From a virus: 42,989 nt of DNA. Positions 31,659 through 41,046 of this stretch are shown here, one piece after another. The translations under genes and the position numbers were made by a program. The stretch covers positions 1 through 42,989 of the IMG/VR virus record IMGVR_UViG_3300042520_002405; one strand, written 5' to 3'. The notes under the pieces were generated by a model, which saw only the letters and a program-made list of their open reading frames with translations, did not search any database and had not been told where the DNA came from. Position 1 is the stretch's first letter; every line of letters begins with the position of its first letter.

Positions 31659-34600
31659 TTAAGATATCCTTAACCAGACTGATACGTTTGCTATATTGAA
31701 TACATAAGCAGTGCCTCCACCTTGCACTGCGGTATGACCCATGATCCTCCAAGTGCCAGCGGGAGCTGTTGCACCATAGCCGACGAGTGGGTTTGTCGAA
31801 TCTGTAACTGTATTAGCATAACGCAAGGTTGAGCCTGCAACAGTAGTACCTGGAGTTTCTGCGGCAGTAGTATTATGCCAAAGGAGCGCATAAGAACCAA
31901 CATCGCCAACCGCTAAACCAGCCGTGGCTGTACCTACCTCAGCAGTTGTTGGGGCTCCACTTGTCCAAGGGACGTTTACTACCATTTGATTTGCGGCATT
32001 TAGTTGAATACCGTAGGTTCTACTTGCAGTCGCAGTTACAGCATTAGCTGCTACGGTTTGCACTGTATCGCTAAACAGCTCAACAACACCCTTAACAGTT
32101 GATGTTGCAGTTGGTAAAGTAGTCCAGCTAGCTTCACCAGCAGTTCCGCCAGAAGTTAATACTTGCCCAGCGGTACCGTAGTCAGTAACTACACCAACGC
32201 CGATTTGCCCAGCAGCACCAACCCTAAATACAGCCTCATTCGGAGTTTGGGAATAGAACGAAATTGTATTATCTGTTTCTGCATTAATACTCCAGCCATA
32301 GGTAGAAGCGTCTGGATAAAAATTCAGTTGCGCGCCAAAACCAGCGGGTGCATGAATTTGCATAACACCAGCATTGGCGTCGATGTAATCAGCAGCTAGA
32401 GTATAAGCCGTTAAATTTGCATTTGGTGCGTTTACTGCAGATGAGTTGATAGTAAGCCCGCCGTTATCATTAGCACCAATATTGATGTTAGTAGTAGATG
32501 CTCCAGATCCACCAGTACCAATGTTGACAGTTTTGGGTACACCAGATGCTACCACCCCTGTAGAAATGTTGGTGGTACTTTGGGCTGTTCCATCATAACC
32601 TAAGTTAAGAGTTGTTGTTGCACCAAAAGCGTTTACAGTTGTAGCTGTTGTATCAAATAACGCCATTGTTGTGCTAGCAGCGTTAATACCTGTCGTAAAT
32701 GAAGGTGAAGTATCGAATACTAGAGTACCAGTACCGTCTGGAATTGTAATTGTTCTGTTTGTAGTTGGGCTATTTGAAAGTTCTGAGTAAAAAGTACCAG
32801 CCGAATTATAAAGTCTAAAGTTTCCAGCCGAGGTAATCACAGCAGCAGTTTTAGGCGCACCGCCGTTAGCAGCAGTCCAGAATTGAAGATCGCTACCTCC
32901 AGAGGTCCCAACACCAACACCACGAATTAAAGCTAAATCACCAGAGCCGTTTGCGCTAGCATCACGACCACTAAAGGTAATTGCACCATACTCTTGACCA
33001 GCAACAGTTGATGTATCGTTTGTTTCAAGACGAATTCTTGAGCCAATTGCATCAGAGGTGTAAGAAGATACATAAAGATCGGTACCTTGAACTGTAGCAA
33101 CAGGAATAGTTGAGGCGGTAAGAGGAGTTCCCATCTTAACCGTACCAGCAACAGTTTGTGCTCCTGTCGTAATAGTTGCATAAGATACTGAAGTAGTTGT
33201 ACAAGCAGTAACAGTAAAGGTGCCGTTATACCCAGTAGGTGTTACACCAGCAACAATAATCTGTGAACCGACTTCGAAAGGTGCTGCAGCCTGAGCGGCA
33301 AACGTAATTGTTGCAGTGGTCCCAGTACCACTAGCTGCAGTTGTAGCTAGAGTAGTTGATAAAGACGGAACTGTAAGAACATCACCTGTTGTGTACCTAT
33401 GGCCGCCCCAAGTAAGAGTAACTCCAGTTACAACACCAAGTGCAACTGTAACAGTACCAAGCATGTAAGAGCCTGTTCCACCAGTAAATACTTGGTTTGT
33501 ATGAGTACCATTCATAAAGCCGCTACCACCGCCAACAAGTGTGCCAAGAGTAAGGACAGGTCCTGTAACAGCTGAAATATTTTGGCCTAAAGACATGTTA
33601 CCTGGAACAATAACACTACTATTTGCACCTGCCGTTACAGAGCCTAAAGTAATATTAGTGGTAGAACCAGAAGCGCCTCCGGTTCCAATGTTAACTGTTT
33701 TAACTACACCAGAAGTATTAGCACCAACTGAGAGGTTAGTAGTACTAGCTGCAGTACCATCATAACCAAGATTACCGGTAGTAGCTGCACCAAAAGCATG
33801 CACAGTTGTTGCCGTGGTATCAAAAACTGACAAAGTGGCGCTGTCTGTTGCTACACTAGTAGTAAAAGTTGGGCTAGTAGCAAAAGTAAGTTTTCCTGAA
33901 CCAGTTTCGTCAGAGATAACGCCTGCAAGTTGAGCAGAAGTTGTTGCTGCAAACTGAGCTAAAGTATTGCTAGTAAGAGCATTTCCCCCAGAGTTTGTAT
34001 CAACCCAAGGAACGTTAACAACAGCTTGACCTGCAGCGTTAACTTGGACCCCATAAGTTCTTGAAGCGGTAGCTGAAACTGCTTCTGCAGCAACAGTTTG
34101 AACAGTATCTGAAGCTAGCTCAATACCACCAAGTACTGTTGATGTAGCTGCTGGAAGAGTGTAAACAGTATCAGTCCAAGGAACGTTTACTACTAACTGA
34201 GCGTCAGAGTTGGCTTGAACTCCATAAGTTCTACTAGCTGTTTGAGAGGTAGCATTAGCTGCTGTAGTTTGTATTGTATCACTAAATAGCTCAACACCAC
34301 CTCTAGTAGTGGAAGATGCTGCAGGTAAAGTGTAATCTGTACTAGAAATAGTAACTCTTGAATTTGGAGAATCAAAAGCAACATTTGTAGTTCCTGAACC
34401 AACAAATTGTAAACCAGTAGTATCAGTTACAGTTATCTGAGTAACACCCGCTGAGTTCTTAATAGGTAAGCTTGTAGTATTCGTATCAGTCCAAGGAACG
34501 TTAACTACTCCTTGACCAGAACCGTTAGCTTGCAAACCATAAGTTCTGCCAGCTGTAGTTGAAACTGTATTAGCTGCTACGGTTTGTGCAGTATCACTGA

Positions 34601-36629
34601 ATAGTTCAATACCACCAAGAGCAGTTGAGGTAGCTGCTGGTAAAGAGTAGTTGTTAGCGCTAGTTGCAATACCGTCGAGTTTAGTCTTATCAGCGGCACT
34701 CATTGACCCAGCAGCTGAAGTTGTAGCTGCAGTGATTGAAATAGCTGGTGTAGTGCCACCAGAGCTAACAATAGGAGCAGTTCCTGTAACAGCAGTTAGT
34801 GTACCCGTGTTAGAGGTATAACCACTAGGGTTAGTGGCAAGATAGAAAGCAGAAGCGTGATTACCATCTAGTAAGTCAGCATCTAGACCTGAACCTGTTC
34901 CATCGTTGCCTGCATTCCATACAGTATTGCCGTTAGCAGTGATTGCGGCTGGGAAAGCAGCATTACCTAACTCATCTGTGGCATAAAGGTTTCTACGACC
35001 AGAAGGATAACCTCCCCAAAGCTGTGTTTTGTAAATAGCGATAGGATTAGATGGAAAACTTGCATTCCAAGTAGGAGTAAACAACACATAAACTTCATGC
35101 CAGTGAGTACCTAGAGTAGCTGTAGGATTCCAAGGAATTGTGCTAAAAGGTAAATATAAATGGCCAGGCCAACTATTGACTTGAGCAGTAGAGCTAGTGT
35201 GTTGTGTCCAAGCGCCACTATCATGTTTCTTAAACATTTGAACGCCAGTAGTGTGACCTTGTGTAGAAAAGTAAGCATAAAGAGCATTCAGATAAACATA
35301 GTTTACAGCTCTCATCCTAATTCTAAAATAAGGAGTTCCATAAGGAATAGCAACTGAAGAGTTGCTTGAATCCCCACCTACTAGTACTCGTTTATTAGCA
35401 TCACTCCAACCAGCATCTGTCCAAGTAACATTGTCTGTAGAAGTTTCAATCCAAAAGTTTGCAATAGGAAAACGTTCGGTCTTGTTATCAAATTGAGCAT
35501 CAAATAATGCCATTTCAGCTACAGTAGGTGTACCTAAATTAGAAGAAGGAATACCATTCGTGTTCACTACCATGCTACGCATAGGAATGTTGCTAGTCTG
35601 AATTTCTGTTTCAGTGTAATAACGACCGTCTAAGTCAACAGAGGCAAGACCTGTTACATGACCGTAGGTGTCAAGGGTAACATCTTGGATTACTGTACCA
35701 TTAGCGTTGTCTACAGAAGCTTGAGTAGAAGTATCGGCATGAGCAATAATAGCAGCTGTACCTTCTCCGGCAACAGCAGTAATAGTTAAACCACTAGAGC
35801 TTGTTTGCGCACCTGAAGTACCTGCTGCAATAGTAGCAACATAGTTACCTGTAGTATCTGTACCAAGAGCAACAGAGTTCGCTGCAATAGTAGCTGTTAG
35901 AGTGCCTGAAGCAAGGTCTGTAAGAGTAACACTACCTGACAAGTCACCTGCAAGAGTAATGACAGGGTCAGGTTTGTTCTGTACGTTAGCCCAGTCTAAA
36001 TTAGAGTTTTTCCAAAGACCTGTGGAGGTCTCGTAGGCTAGTACTTGTGTGTTAGCAGGGCTAGTAATAAGAACGTCATGTAGCTCATTTAACTCAAAGC
36101 CATTCTGTACATGAGCAAGAATACGGCCTGAGCTAGCGTGAGCTTTGACTACCCAACCAAGAGAAACTAAGTGGGCAGGAGCAACAGGCTTAGTCTGAGT
36201 AATAGAACCTGCTGTAGCACCCAGATAAATAGCTCCACCTTCTGTAAAAGCCGCCGTATTTAAGTTGTAAACTAAACCTTCTGTAGTTACTACACCTTCA
36301 GCTCCATTGAGAATGTCTGCATTTACGAAACCAATAGTCTTGCTAGAAGTAGCTTCACTAGCGTTACTAGCTAAAGCAATACTAGGTCTTTGTCCTTGTG
36401 CTCCATTGATATAAACAGCAGAGCCTTTAGGAATAGTAGCACCAGTACCATTGTAAACAGTTAGCTGCTGTACTTCTACAGAGCCGAACTCGATGATGTT
36501 ACCGTTGCCATCTTTTGAGAAAAGTTTTTTATCGACAAGGTTGATAGCAAGCTCGCCAACTTCAAGATCAGTCGTTAGTGGAACTTTTTCAGCAACACTA
36601 GACTTCTTGTGAATAATTTTAGTCGCCAT
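31659..36629 (-). CDS. Large tail fibre / host-contact protein with repeated modules
   Basis: This 1656-residue protein has an N-terminus (MATKIIHKKSSVAEKVPLTT ... GELAINLVDKKLFSK) shared with the next upstream gene and probably anchoring it in the virion. Residues ~50-190 are a recurrent marine-phage fibre domain (GATIPKGSAVYINGAQG, NGFELNELHDVLI). The shaft is beta-rich and Thr/Ala/Gly-heavy with four copies of a ~55-residue repeat built on GGIELFSDT-QT-AA...RTYGVQ...VVNVPWTDT, and two copies of a longer FDTTATTV-AFGA ... TVNIGTGG unit. The tip (GTWRIMGHTAVQGG ... SVWLRIS) is likely the receptor-binding end. Followed by its chaperone. Confidence 0.87.
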   Translation of the reverse strand: MATKIIHKKSSVAEKVPLTTDLEVGELAINLVDKKLFSKDGNGNIIEFGSVEVQQLTVYNGTGATIPKGSAVYINGAQGQRPSIALASNASEATSSKTIGFVNADILNGAEGVVTTEGLVYNLNTAAFTEGGAIYLGATAGSITQTKPVAPAHLVSLGWVVKAHASSGRILAHVQNGFELNELHDVLITSPANTQVLAYETSTGLWKNSNLDWANVQNKPDPVITLAGDLSGSVTLTDLASGTLTATIAANSVALGTDTTGNYVATIAAGTSGAQTSSSGLTITAVAGEGTAAIIAHADTSTQASVDNANGTVIQDVTLDTYGHVTGLASVDLDGRYYTETEIQTSNIPMRSMVVNTNGIPSSNLGTPTVAEMALFDAQFDNKTERFPIANFWIETSTDNVTWTDAGWSDANKRVLVGGDSSNSSVAIPYGTPYFRIRMRAVNYVYLNALYAYFSTQGHTTGVQMFKKHDSGAWTQHTSSTAQVNSWPGHLYLPFSTIPWNPTATLGTHWHEVYVLFTPTWNASFPSNPIAIYKTQLWGGYPSGRRNLYATDELGNAAFPAAITANGNTVWNAGNDGTGSGLDADLLDGNHASAFYLATNPSGYTSNTGTLTAVTGTAPIVSSGGTTPAISITAATTSAAGSMSAADKTKLDGIATSANNYSLPAATSTALGGIELFSDTAQTVAANTVSTTAGRTYGLQANGSGQGVVNVPWTDTNTTSLPIKNSAGVTQITVTDTTGLQFVGSGTTNVAFDSPNSRVTISSTDYTLPAASSTTRGGVELFSDTIQTTAANATSQTASRTYGVQANSDAQLVVNVPWTDTVYTLPAATSTVLGGIELASDTVQTVAAEAVSATASRTYGVQVNAAGQAVVNVPWVDTNSGGNALTSNTLAQFAATTSAQLAGVISDETGSGKLTFATSPTFTTSVATDSATLSVFDTTATTVHAFGAATTGNLGYDGTAASTTNLSVGANTSGVVKTVNIGTGGASGSTTNITLGSVTAGANSSVIVPGNMSLGQNISAVTGPVLTLGTLVGGGSGFMNGTHTNQVFTGGTGSYMLGTVTVALGVVTGVTLTWGGHRYTTGDVLTVPSLSTTLATTAASGTGTTATITFAAQAAAPFEVGSQIIVAGVTPTGYNGTFTVTACTTTSVSYATITTGAQTVAGTVKMGTPLTASTIPVATVQGTDLYVSSYTSDAIGSRIRLETNDTSTVAGQEYGAITFSGRDASANGSGDLALIRGVGVGTSGGSDLQFWTAANGGAPKTAAVITSAGNFRLYNSAGTFYSELSNSPTTNRTITIPDGTGTLVFDTSPSFTTGINAASTTMALFDTTATTVNAFGATTTLNLGYDGTAQSTTNISTGVVASGVPKTVNIGTGGSGASTTNINIGANDNGGLTINSSAVNAPNANLTAYTLAADYIDANAGVMQIHAPAGFGAQLNFYPDASTYGWSINAETDNTISFYSQTPNEAVFRVGAAGQIGVGVVTDYGTAGQVLTSGGTAGEASWTTLPTATSTVKGVVELFSDTVQTVAANAVTATASRTYGIQLNAANQMVVNVPWTSGAPTTAEVGTATAGLAVGDVGSYALLWHNTTAAETPGTTVAGSTLRYANTVTDSTNPLVGYGATAPAGTWRIMGHTAVQGGGTAYVFNIANVSVWLRIS
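33987..34650 (-). repeat. Tandem coding repeats in the fibre shaft (three copies; a fourth at about 31950-32115)
   Basis: Three ~165-base units (about 34482-34650, 34165-34335 and 33987-34160) encode the GGIELFSDT ... RTYGVQ ... VVNVPWTDT module, with a 50-codon spacer between the first two. A more distant copy lies near the fibre end. The copies differ at many bases, so this is an old duplication and not an assembly artefact. Confidence 0.75.
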
Positions 36630-36651
36630 ATAGATGAGACCTTTCTATGTC

Positions 36652-37746
36652 TTAGTAAGTACCGCCGTCAAGCTTTACGTTTTGTAGTGGATAGTCACCC
36701 ATGTCCCAAGCGTCGTTACCTTCGTTCCAGATAAACTGTACGTTAGCATCAGTACCACGCTCTACTTCAAAACCAGCATTTTGGCTAGCAGCCCCTGTTT
36801 CATCAGAGTTGAGAACAATAATGTTGTCGCCAATGTTAACAGTGTTTGAGTTGACAGTAGTAGTAGTGCCGCTAACAGTTAAGTTACCTGTGATAGTAGT
36901 GTTGCCACCAACGTTGAGGTTACCACCAACACCAACACCACCAGTTACGATCAATGCACCTGTAGTAGTGTTAGATGAAGCTGTAGCGTTAGTAACTGAG
37001 ACAGCAGTTGCAGTAGTTGCACCACGACCTGTTACAGTAGCAAGAGTATCTGCTTCGGCAGTTAGGTAAGAACCAGCTGGTTGAATACCTGCTTCTGCAA
37101 GAGTATTGTTGATCCAAGCAGTGCCATTCCACTTTAAGATTTCACCGCTAGCATTTGATGTGATCGTAACGTTAGAAAGAGAATCTAAAGTGTGGTTGTG
37201 AGCTGCAGTAGCGAGACCAGCTTCTGCTGCTGTTTGGTTAATCCACTTAGAAGTAGCTGAATCCCAAGCTAGTACTTCGTTATCAGAGTTAGAAGTGACA
37301 ACTACGTTAGAAAGTGAGTCAATAGTATGGTTATGCGAAGTGGAAGATTTGCCATCTAACTGAGTTTGAATAGCAGAGGTAACACCATCAACATAGTTTA
37401 GCTCAGTAGTAGTTAGTGTAGCTCCATCAAGGATATTTAACTCTGCAGCACTAGCGTTAACACCAAATTGAGTTAGAGAAGTGTAACCTGCAGCTGCCCA
37501 AGCAGTACCATTATACGCTTTTAGAAGATCGTTAGTAGAATCGTACCAAAGATCGCCTTCAGCAGGAGCAGTAGGAGCAGTAGTGCCAACATACGCAGAG
37601 CCAATAGGAATTACAGTGTTAGAATTATTTTTAGAATAAAGTTTACGATCAGCAAGGTTTAATGCTACTTCACCAATTTCGAGATCGGTTGTTAGCGGCA
37701 CAGCACCTGCTGTACTAGATTTTTTAAGAAGAATTTTAGTTGCCAT
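36652..37746 (-). CDS. Second fibre/structural protein with the shared MATKI...KKSS anchor
   Basis: This 364-residue protein has an N-terminus (MATKILLKKSSTAGAVPLTT ... GEVALNLADRKLYSK) homologous to the large fibre. Next comes TAPAEGDLWYDSTNDLLKAYNG, a common structural motif in cyanophage-type virion proteins. Two repeats of a HNHTIDSLSNVVVTS/HNHTLDSLSNVTITS unit follow, then a Thr/Val/Gly beta-helix-like stretch (GGVGVGGNLNVGGNTTITG) and an end (GDYPLQNVKLDGGTY). It overlaps the 160-residue gene by one base. It may be a short fibre or an adaptor for the large one. Confidence 0.82.
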   Translation of the reverse strand: MATKILLKKSSTAGAVPLTTDLEIGEVALNLADRKLYSKNNSNTVIPIGSAYVGTTAPTAPAEGDLWYDSTNDLLKAYNGTAWAAAGYTSLTQFGVNASAAELNILDGATLTTTELNYVDGVTSAIQTQLDGKSSTSHNHTIDSLSNVVVTSNSDNEVLAWDSATSKWINQTAAEAGLATAAHNHTLDSLSNVTITSNASGEILKWNGTAWINNTLAEAGIQPAGSYLTAEADTLATVTGRGATTATAVSVTNATASSNTTTGALIVTGGVGVGGNLNVGGNTTITGNLTVSGTTTTVNSNTVNIGDNIIVLNSDETGAASQNAGFEVERGTDANVQFIWNEGNDAWDMGDYPLQNVKLDGGTY

Positions 37747-38228
37747 TAGAAGGTTCCCCCAGTAATAATAGTGTTTGGATTGTTAAGTAAGCTTGTTGCA
37801 ACATACTTGTTATCATTTTCTTTAAAAACAAGAAGAGAACCGTCAGTTCTGTCATTGTTGTCTACATCTAACAAACGAGAAGTTGTTAGCTGATAGTTTC
37901 TAAAGACTTGTGTAGTAGAGTCATAAGCAATAATGTCAGCTTCTTGAATATTTGTAATAGTAACATCTTCAAGATGGTTTAAAACAATCTCTGCTTCAAC
38001 ATCGCCTGCATCAAAAGAAGTTACTACCCCTAAAGAGTTAGTTGTTTGAACAATTAAGTGTTGATTAGCATCGACGTAAACATTGCTGATAGTATCGCCT
38101 TTAGTTCCCTGTCCACCTGTTCTTGACAAAGAAACTGCATACTCTAACTTATCAACTTCTGTAACAAGTTTGTTTGTAGTTAAGCTTACTTCTAATTTAT
38201 TTCCTTTAGTAGAAAGTTTGTATGTCAT
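37746..38228 (-). CDS. Virion structural protein of the fibre module
   Basis: This 160-residue, beta-rich protein ends NNPNTIITGGTF, like the GGTY end of the next fibre protein. It contains a short collagen-like GGQGTKGD and the segment LEDVTITNIQEADIIAYDST, which parallels the repeat SLSNVTITSNASGEILKWN in the neighbouring fibre. It is therefore related to the fibre module and is probably a fibre-base or adaptor protein. Overlap by one base with the next gene. Confidence 0.72.
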   Translation of the reverse strand: MTYKLSTKGNKLEVSLTTNKLVTEVDKLEYAVSLSRTGGQGTKGDTISNVYVDANQHLIVQTTNSLGVVTSFDAGDVEAEIVLNHLEDVTITNIQEADIIAYDSTTQVFRNYQLTTSRLLDVDNNDRTDGSLLVFKENDNKYVATSLLNNPNTIITGGTF

Positions 38229-38229
38229 T

Positions 38230-38667
38230 TTAAGCGTCCGTTGGAGAATACAAAATTTCTACTAAACCTCTAATAGGCTTCCAAATTTGCTGTAGAGTAC
38301 CTACTCCAGTATCTTTTACTTCTAATTCTATATATCCATAAACAGGTTTATCAGGTGAGGGCTCTGTTTCCCAACTATCAATCAAATTTTCTGGAAAAAC
38401 AATCTTAAAAGTATTGTCTGTAACAGTAGCATCTAAAATTGGTAACTGATAAATTACACCGCTAGGTTGTACAGCAGTAGGTATTTTACCATCGCCAGTG
38501 TTTAGAGCTTCAATGACGGTAACTTTTATTTGGTAACCTGTAAGGTTAGTTAGCCAATTAAGGGTTACTTCCATTTGAATCTGTTCACCGTCAACAATGC
38601 TTGCTAAGACTGCTCCATTATCAGAGATAAGATCTTGGGAAGCAGATGTAATTCTACTGCGTGCCAT
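38230..38667 (-). CDS. Putative virion protein, first gene of the fibre module
   Basis: This 145-residue protein has AGAGGAGACACACAC before its ATG. Its beta-rich sequence (VTLNWLTNLTGYQIKVTVIEA, KIVFPENLIDSW, VYGYIELEVKD) resembles the N-terminal Ig-like domain of BppU-type baseplate proteins. It ends RGLVEILYSPTDA, ahead of three fibre-related genes. It may be the piece that connects the fibre to the head or neck; function inferred. Confidence 0.65.
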   Translation of the reverse strand: MARSRITSASQDLISDNGAVLASIVDGEQIQMEVTLNWLTNLTGYQIKVTVIEALNTGDGKIPTAVQPSGVIYQLPILDATVTDNTFKIVFPENLIDSWETEPSPDKPVYGYIELEVKDTGVGTLQQIWKPIRGLVEILYSPTDA

Positions 38668-38731
38668 GTGTGTGTCTCCTCTAACCGAGCCTCAGCTGGG
38701 TTGTGTTGTTAAGATCCTTCATTGAGGAGAG

Positions 38732-38878
38732 TTATTTCTTTTTATTTCTTTTCTTTTTAGCCTCTGCAGCTACCGACAATGCGATAGCTACAGACTGTTT
38801 CTGTGAATGACCACGTTTCTTCTCTCTACGAATGTTAGAAGAAATAGTCTTTTGTGAATAACCTTTTTTGAGAGGCAT
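38732..38878 (-). CDS. Small basic conserved phage protein (MPLKKGYS type)
   Basis: This 48-residue, very basic protein (starts [20 protein letters not shown], ends [11 protein letters not shown]) resembles a small family seen beside portal genes in many phages (pattern MPL-KG-S---IS-NI...G...KQ-VAIALS-A). It overlaps the previous stop by one base (TAATG). The high Lys content suggests DNA or capsid interaction. Confidence 0.75.
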   Translation of the reverse strand: MPLKKGYSQKTISSNIRREKKRGHSQKQSVAIALSVAAEAKKKRNKKK

Positions 38879-39072
38879 TACGCAGACTCCCCAGGAAGAA
38901 CAATGCAACCAGTCTTGCTGTAGTAAACTTCAGGACTGTCAAGAAAAGTAGAAGCTTCATCAAGATCTGCTTCACAAGCTTCTTGAGTTACAAAGACCTC
39001 TTCAGTATTGTAAAAGATTTCGCAAGATTGTACTTCAGCTGAAGTGCACACTAGTAGCATTGCTAAAAACAT
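38878..39072 (-). CDS. Small Cys-containing exported or secreted-type protein
   Basis: This 64-residue protein begins with a short hydrophobic segment ([16 protein letters not shown]) that looks like a signal peptide cut after Ala or Ser. The mature part is acidic with three Cys (CEIFYN, EACEAD, TGCIVL). It overlaps the portal stop by one base and the basic 48-residue gene by one base. Similar tiny Cys proteins occur in phage structural operons; a role in envelope interaction is possible but unproven. Confidence 0.65.
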   Translation of the reverse strand: MFLAMLLVCTSAEVQSCEIFYNTEEVFVTQEACEADLDEASTFLDSPEVYYSKTGCIVLPGESA

Positions 39073-40637
39073 TATACACTATCCTCTATGTCTATGCCAG
39101 AGTTGTCTTGAATTAGTGGATCTTGACCGATTTCTTCCATACCTGCTACATCATCATAGTCATTAGGAATAATATCATGTTGTTTAGCTACAGAAAGCCA
39201 TACAGAACGAGGAATCAAACGATTCTGATACCATTCAGTTACTAGACGAGTCCATTCAGAACCAAGAGGTGTTGGGTTAAAGTCTGCTGATAGTTTGAAT
39301 TCTAGCTCTTCTACATCAAGATCTTTACCATAACGCCAACGAAGCATTAGCTTGATAACTTCACCCATAGTAGCAGATAGCTTATTATTAAGTAGACCTA
39401 GCTGTGCTGTTAGGCTTGAGTTACGGATTTCTAGCGCAATACCAGACTGATCGCCTTCAGGCGCAAGGATACGAACACCCATGCGAGCCATTTCAGAAAG
39501 AGAAGCTTCAATAGCCTTTTCCATGTCTGCTAAAGCATCTGTTGGAGTACGGAAAGCATCAATTTTGTCATTAGATCCTAGCTTAATCCAAGAGCCTAAA
39601 CCAGCATTAACTACGCTAGCAAAATCTTCATTACTCATGTCAGAGAAAACAACAGGAGTAAAAGTAGAAGCACCGTACATCAAATGGTTGCGACGAGAGA
39701 CTTTATTGTAGAGCGCAATTTCTTTGTCAATAAGAGGAGTCAGCATAGGAGCTTCAAGAGTAACTTCACCATTCAATGGGAAGATAGGAAGCTGTTTCAT
39801 AGGCTCGCCCCACATCATAGGAGTTAGAGGCTCGCCATCTGCGATCCAGTGATCATTCGAGAACAATTCAGTACCAAAGAGCTGAGTCATCTTTAGATCA
39901 CCGTTAATCAGGTCTACTGTTGCTTCACCCTCTTTTTTGTAGTACTGTACCCTGTAGACACCTGCCTCATCAAGATAGTGGTCTGCAGCAACGATGTCAA
40001 GGTTAGGATGCCACTCAGAGTCTCTATAAGTTCTACCAATGTAGCGGAATACAATACGAGTAAGAGTTGGACGACCTGTAACTTTGTCAATACCAGTTTG
40101 CCAGTTAATAACATCTTCTGCTCTCCAAAGTACTGGATAAGGAGCAATCATTTGTTTTTGTTCAGGGTCTAGATCGGTATAGTTAGGGACCATAGGAAAG
40201 TCTACAGAAACCCAACCGCGGCTAGTTGAAAGTTCCTCCCAAATAGCTGCATCAAGGAAAGCAACCATTGGACGACCGTCCTCAGTAAAGCGATTACGTA
40301 GCCAGTTAAGAGCTTCTTCGGGTACTGTTTCAGGTAGTGTCATTTCAGGAACTTTACGTAGCAAACCACCTGTGAGAATCTTTGCATACTGAGAGGTTAA
40401 CCCAGGTAGTTCTGCTTCAGCTACGTACCAGCGATACTGTTCTGCTGACATACGAGGGCTAAAAGGTACTAATAAGTTAGTATAGTTTACTTGATCGAGA
40501 TAACGGTCATGCTCTTTAGCATAAAGCTCTCCGTTTAGAATAGCGCGGCAACGTTTCCAGATACGAACCATAGATTCATATTCGTAAGTTGGAGTGCCAA
40601 CACTAGACTTCGAAGTAAGAGTTGGTATCTGGGTCAT
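39072..40637 (-). CDS. Portal protein (DUF4055-type)
   Basis: This 521-residue protein matches DUF4055-type portals: YEYESMVRIWKRCRAIL near the start, KILTGGLLRKVPE, WRAEDVINWQTG (the common IINWR-like strand), ADHYLDEAGVYRVQYY, PIFPLNGEV, and a late helix EASLSEMARMGVRIL followed by SGIALEIRNSSLTAQLG, ending with NPTPLGSEWTRLVTEW. It forms the dodecameric DNA gate at one capsid vertex. The MuF-RNA polymerase lies about 8 kb downstream in the same operon, with the fibre module between. Confidence 0.92.
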   Translation of the reverse strand: MTQIPTLTSKSSVGTPTYEYESMVRIWKRCRAILNGELYAKEHDRYLDQVNYTNLLVPFSPRMSAEQYRWYVAEAELPGLTSQYAKILTGGLLRKVPEMTLPETVPEEALNWLRNRFTEDGRPMVAFLDAAIWEELSTSRGWVSVDFPMVPNYTDLDPEQKQMIAPYPVLWRAEDVINWQTGIDKVTGRPTLTRIVFRYIGRTYRDSEWHPNLDIVAADHYLDEAGVYRVQYYKKEGEATVDLINGDLKMTQLFGTELFSNDHWIADGEPLTPMMWGEPMKQLPIFPLNGEVTLEAPMLTPLIDKEIALYNKVSRRNHLMYGASTFTPVVFSDMSNEDFASVVNAGLGSWIKLGSNDKIDAFRTPTDALADMEKAIEASLSEMARMGVRILAPEGDQSGIALEIRNSSLTAQLGLLNNKLSATMGEVIKLMLRWRYGKDLDVEELEFKLSADFNPTPLGSEWTRLVTEWYQNRLIPRSVWLSVAKQHDIIPNDYDDVAGMEEIGQDPLIQDNSGIDIEDSV

Positions 40638-40653
40638 TTAGTTCTCCTTAGAG

Positions 40654-40962
40654 TTATACGCTATCGTCTGATACGACTACTACAACAGCTTCTTTAATTG
40701 CTTTGGCCCAGACACGCTTAGCGCCTGCTACACCTGCACGATAGTCAGTAATGGTACGGTTAATCTCATGATCGTCCCAAGTTGCGAAATGGAGGCCGTA
40801 CTGGTCTGTTGGAGCTGTACCGTTGTCTGTTACACGAACGTAAACACCGTTTAGTTTATCTTCGTTAGTGACGATTTGCCATGTGATCTTAGTTGCATCA
40901 CCGCCAGTTAGTTCAGTCCATACACCAACTGGTACATGCACTGCTTCTTGATTTCTTGCCAT
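40654..40962 (-). CDS. Small virion-type protein upstream of the portal
   Basis: This 102-residue beta-rich protein (VPVGVWTELTGGDATKITWQ ... ) ends in a Val-rich strand. The sequence resembles small capsid-decoration or adaptor proteins with an Ig-like barrel (VYVRVTDNGTAPTD, YGLHFATWDDHE). It precedes the portal by 16 bases. Possible decoration protein; no firm family. Confidence 0.65.
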   Translation of the reverse strand: MARNQEAVHVPVGVWTELTGGDATKITWQIVTNEDKLNGVYVRVTDNGTAPTDQYGLHFATWDDHEINRTITDYRAGVAGAKRVWAKAIKEAVVVVVSDDSV

Positions 40963-41046
40963 AGTTGTTGTCCTTTATTTTTACAGTTTCAGGGTCGATT
41001 CTTTTAGTAAAGTTTTTGGCCTGAAAACAATGGGCGTTAGTGTGTG

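Noticed and set aside
40963-41046. Inverted repeat TTTCAGG/CCTGAAA between PhoH and the small virion gene
   Set aside because: Seven pairs with a loop of over 20 bases and no U-tract; may be chance.
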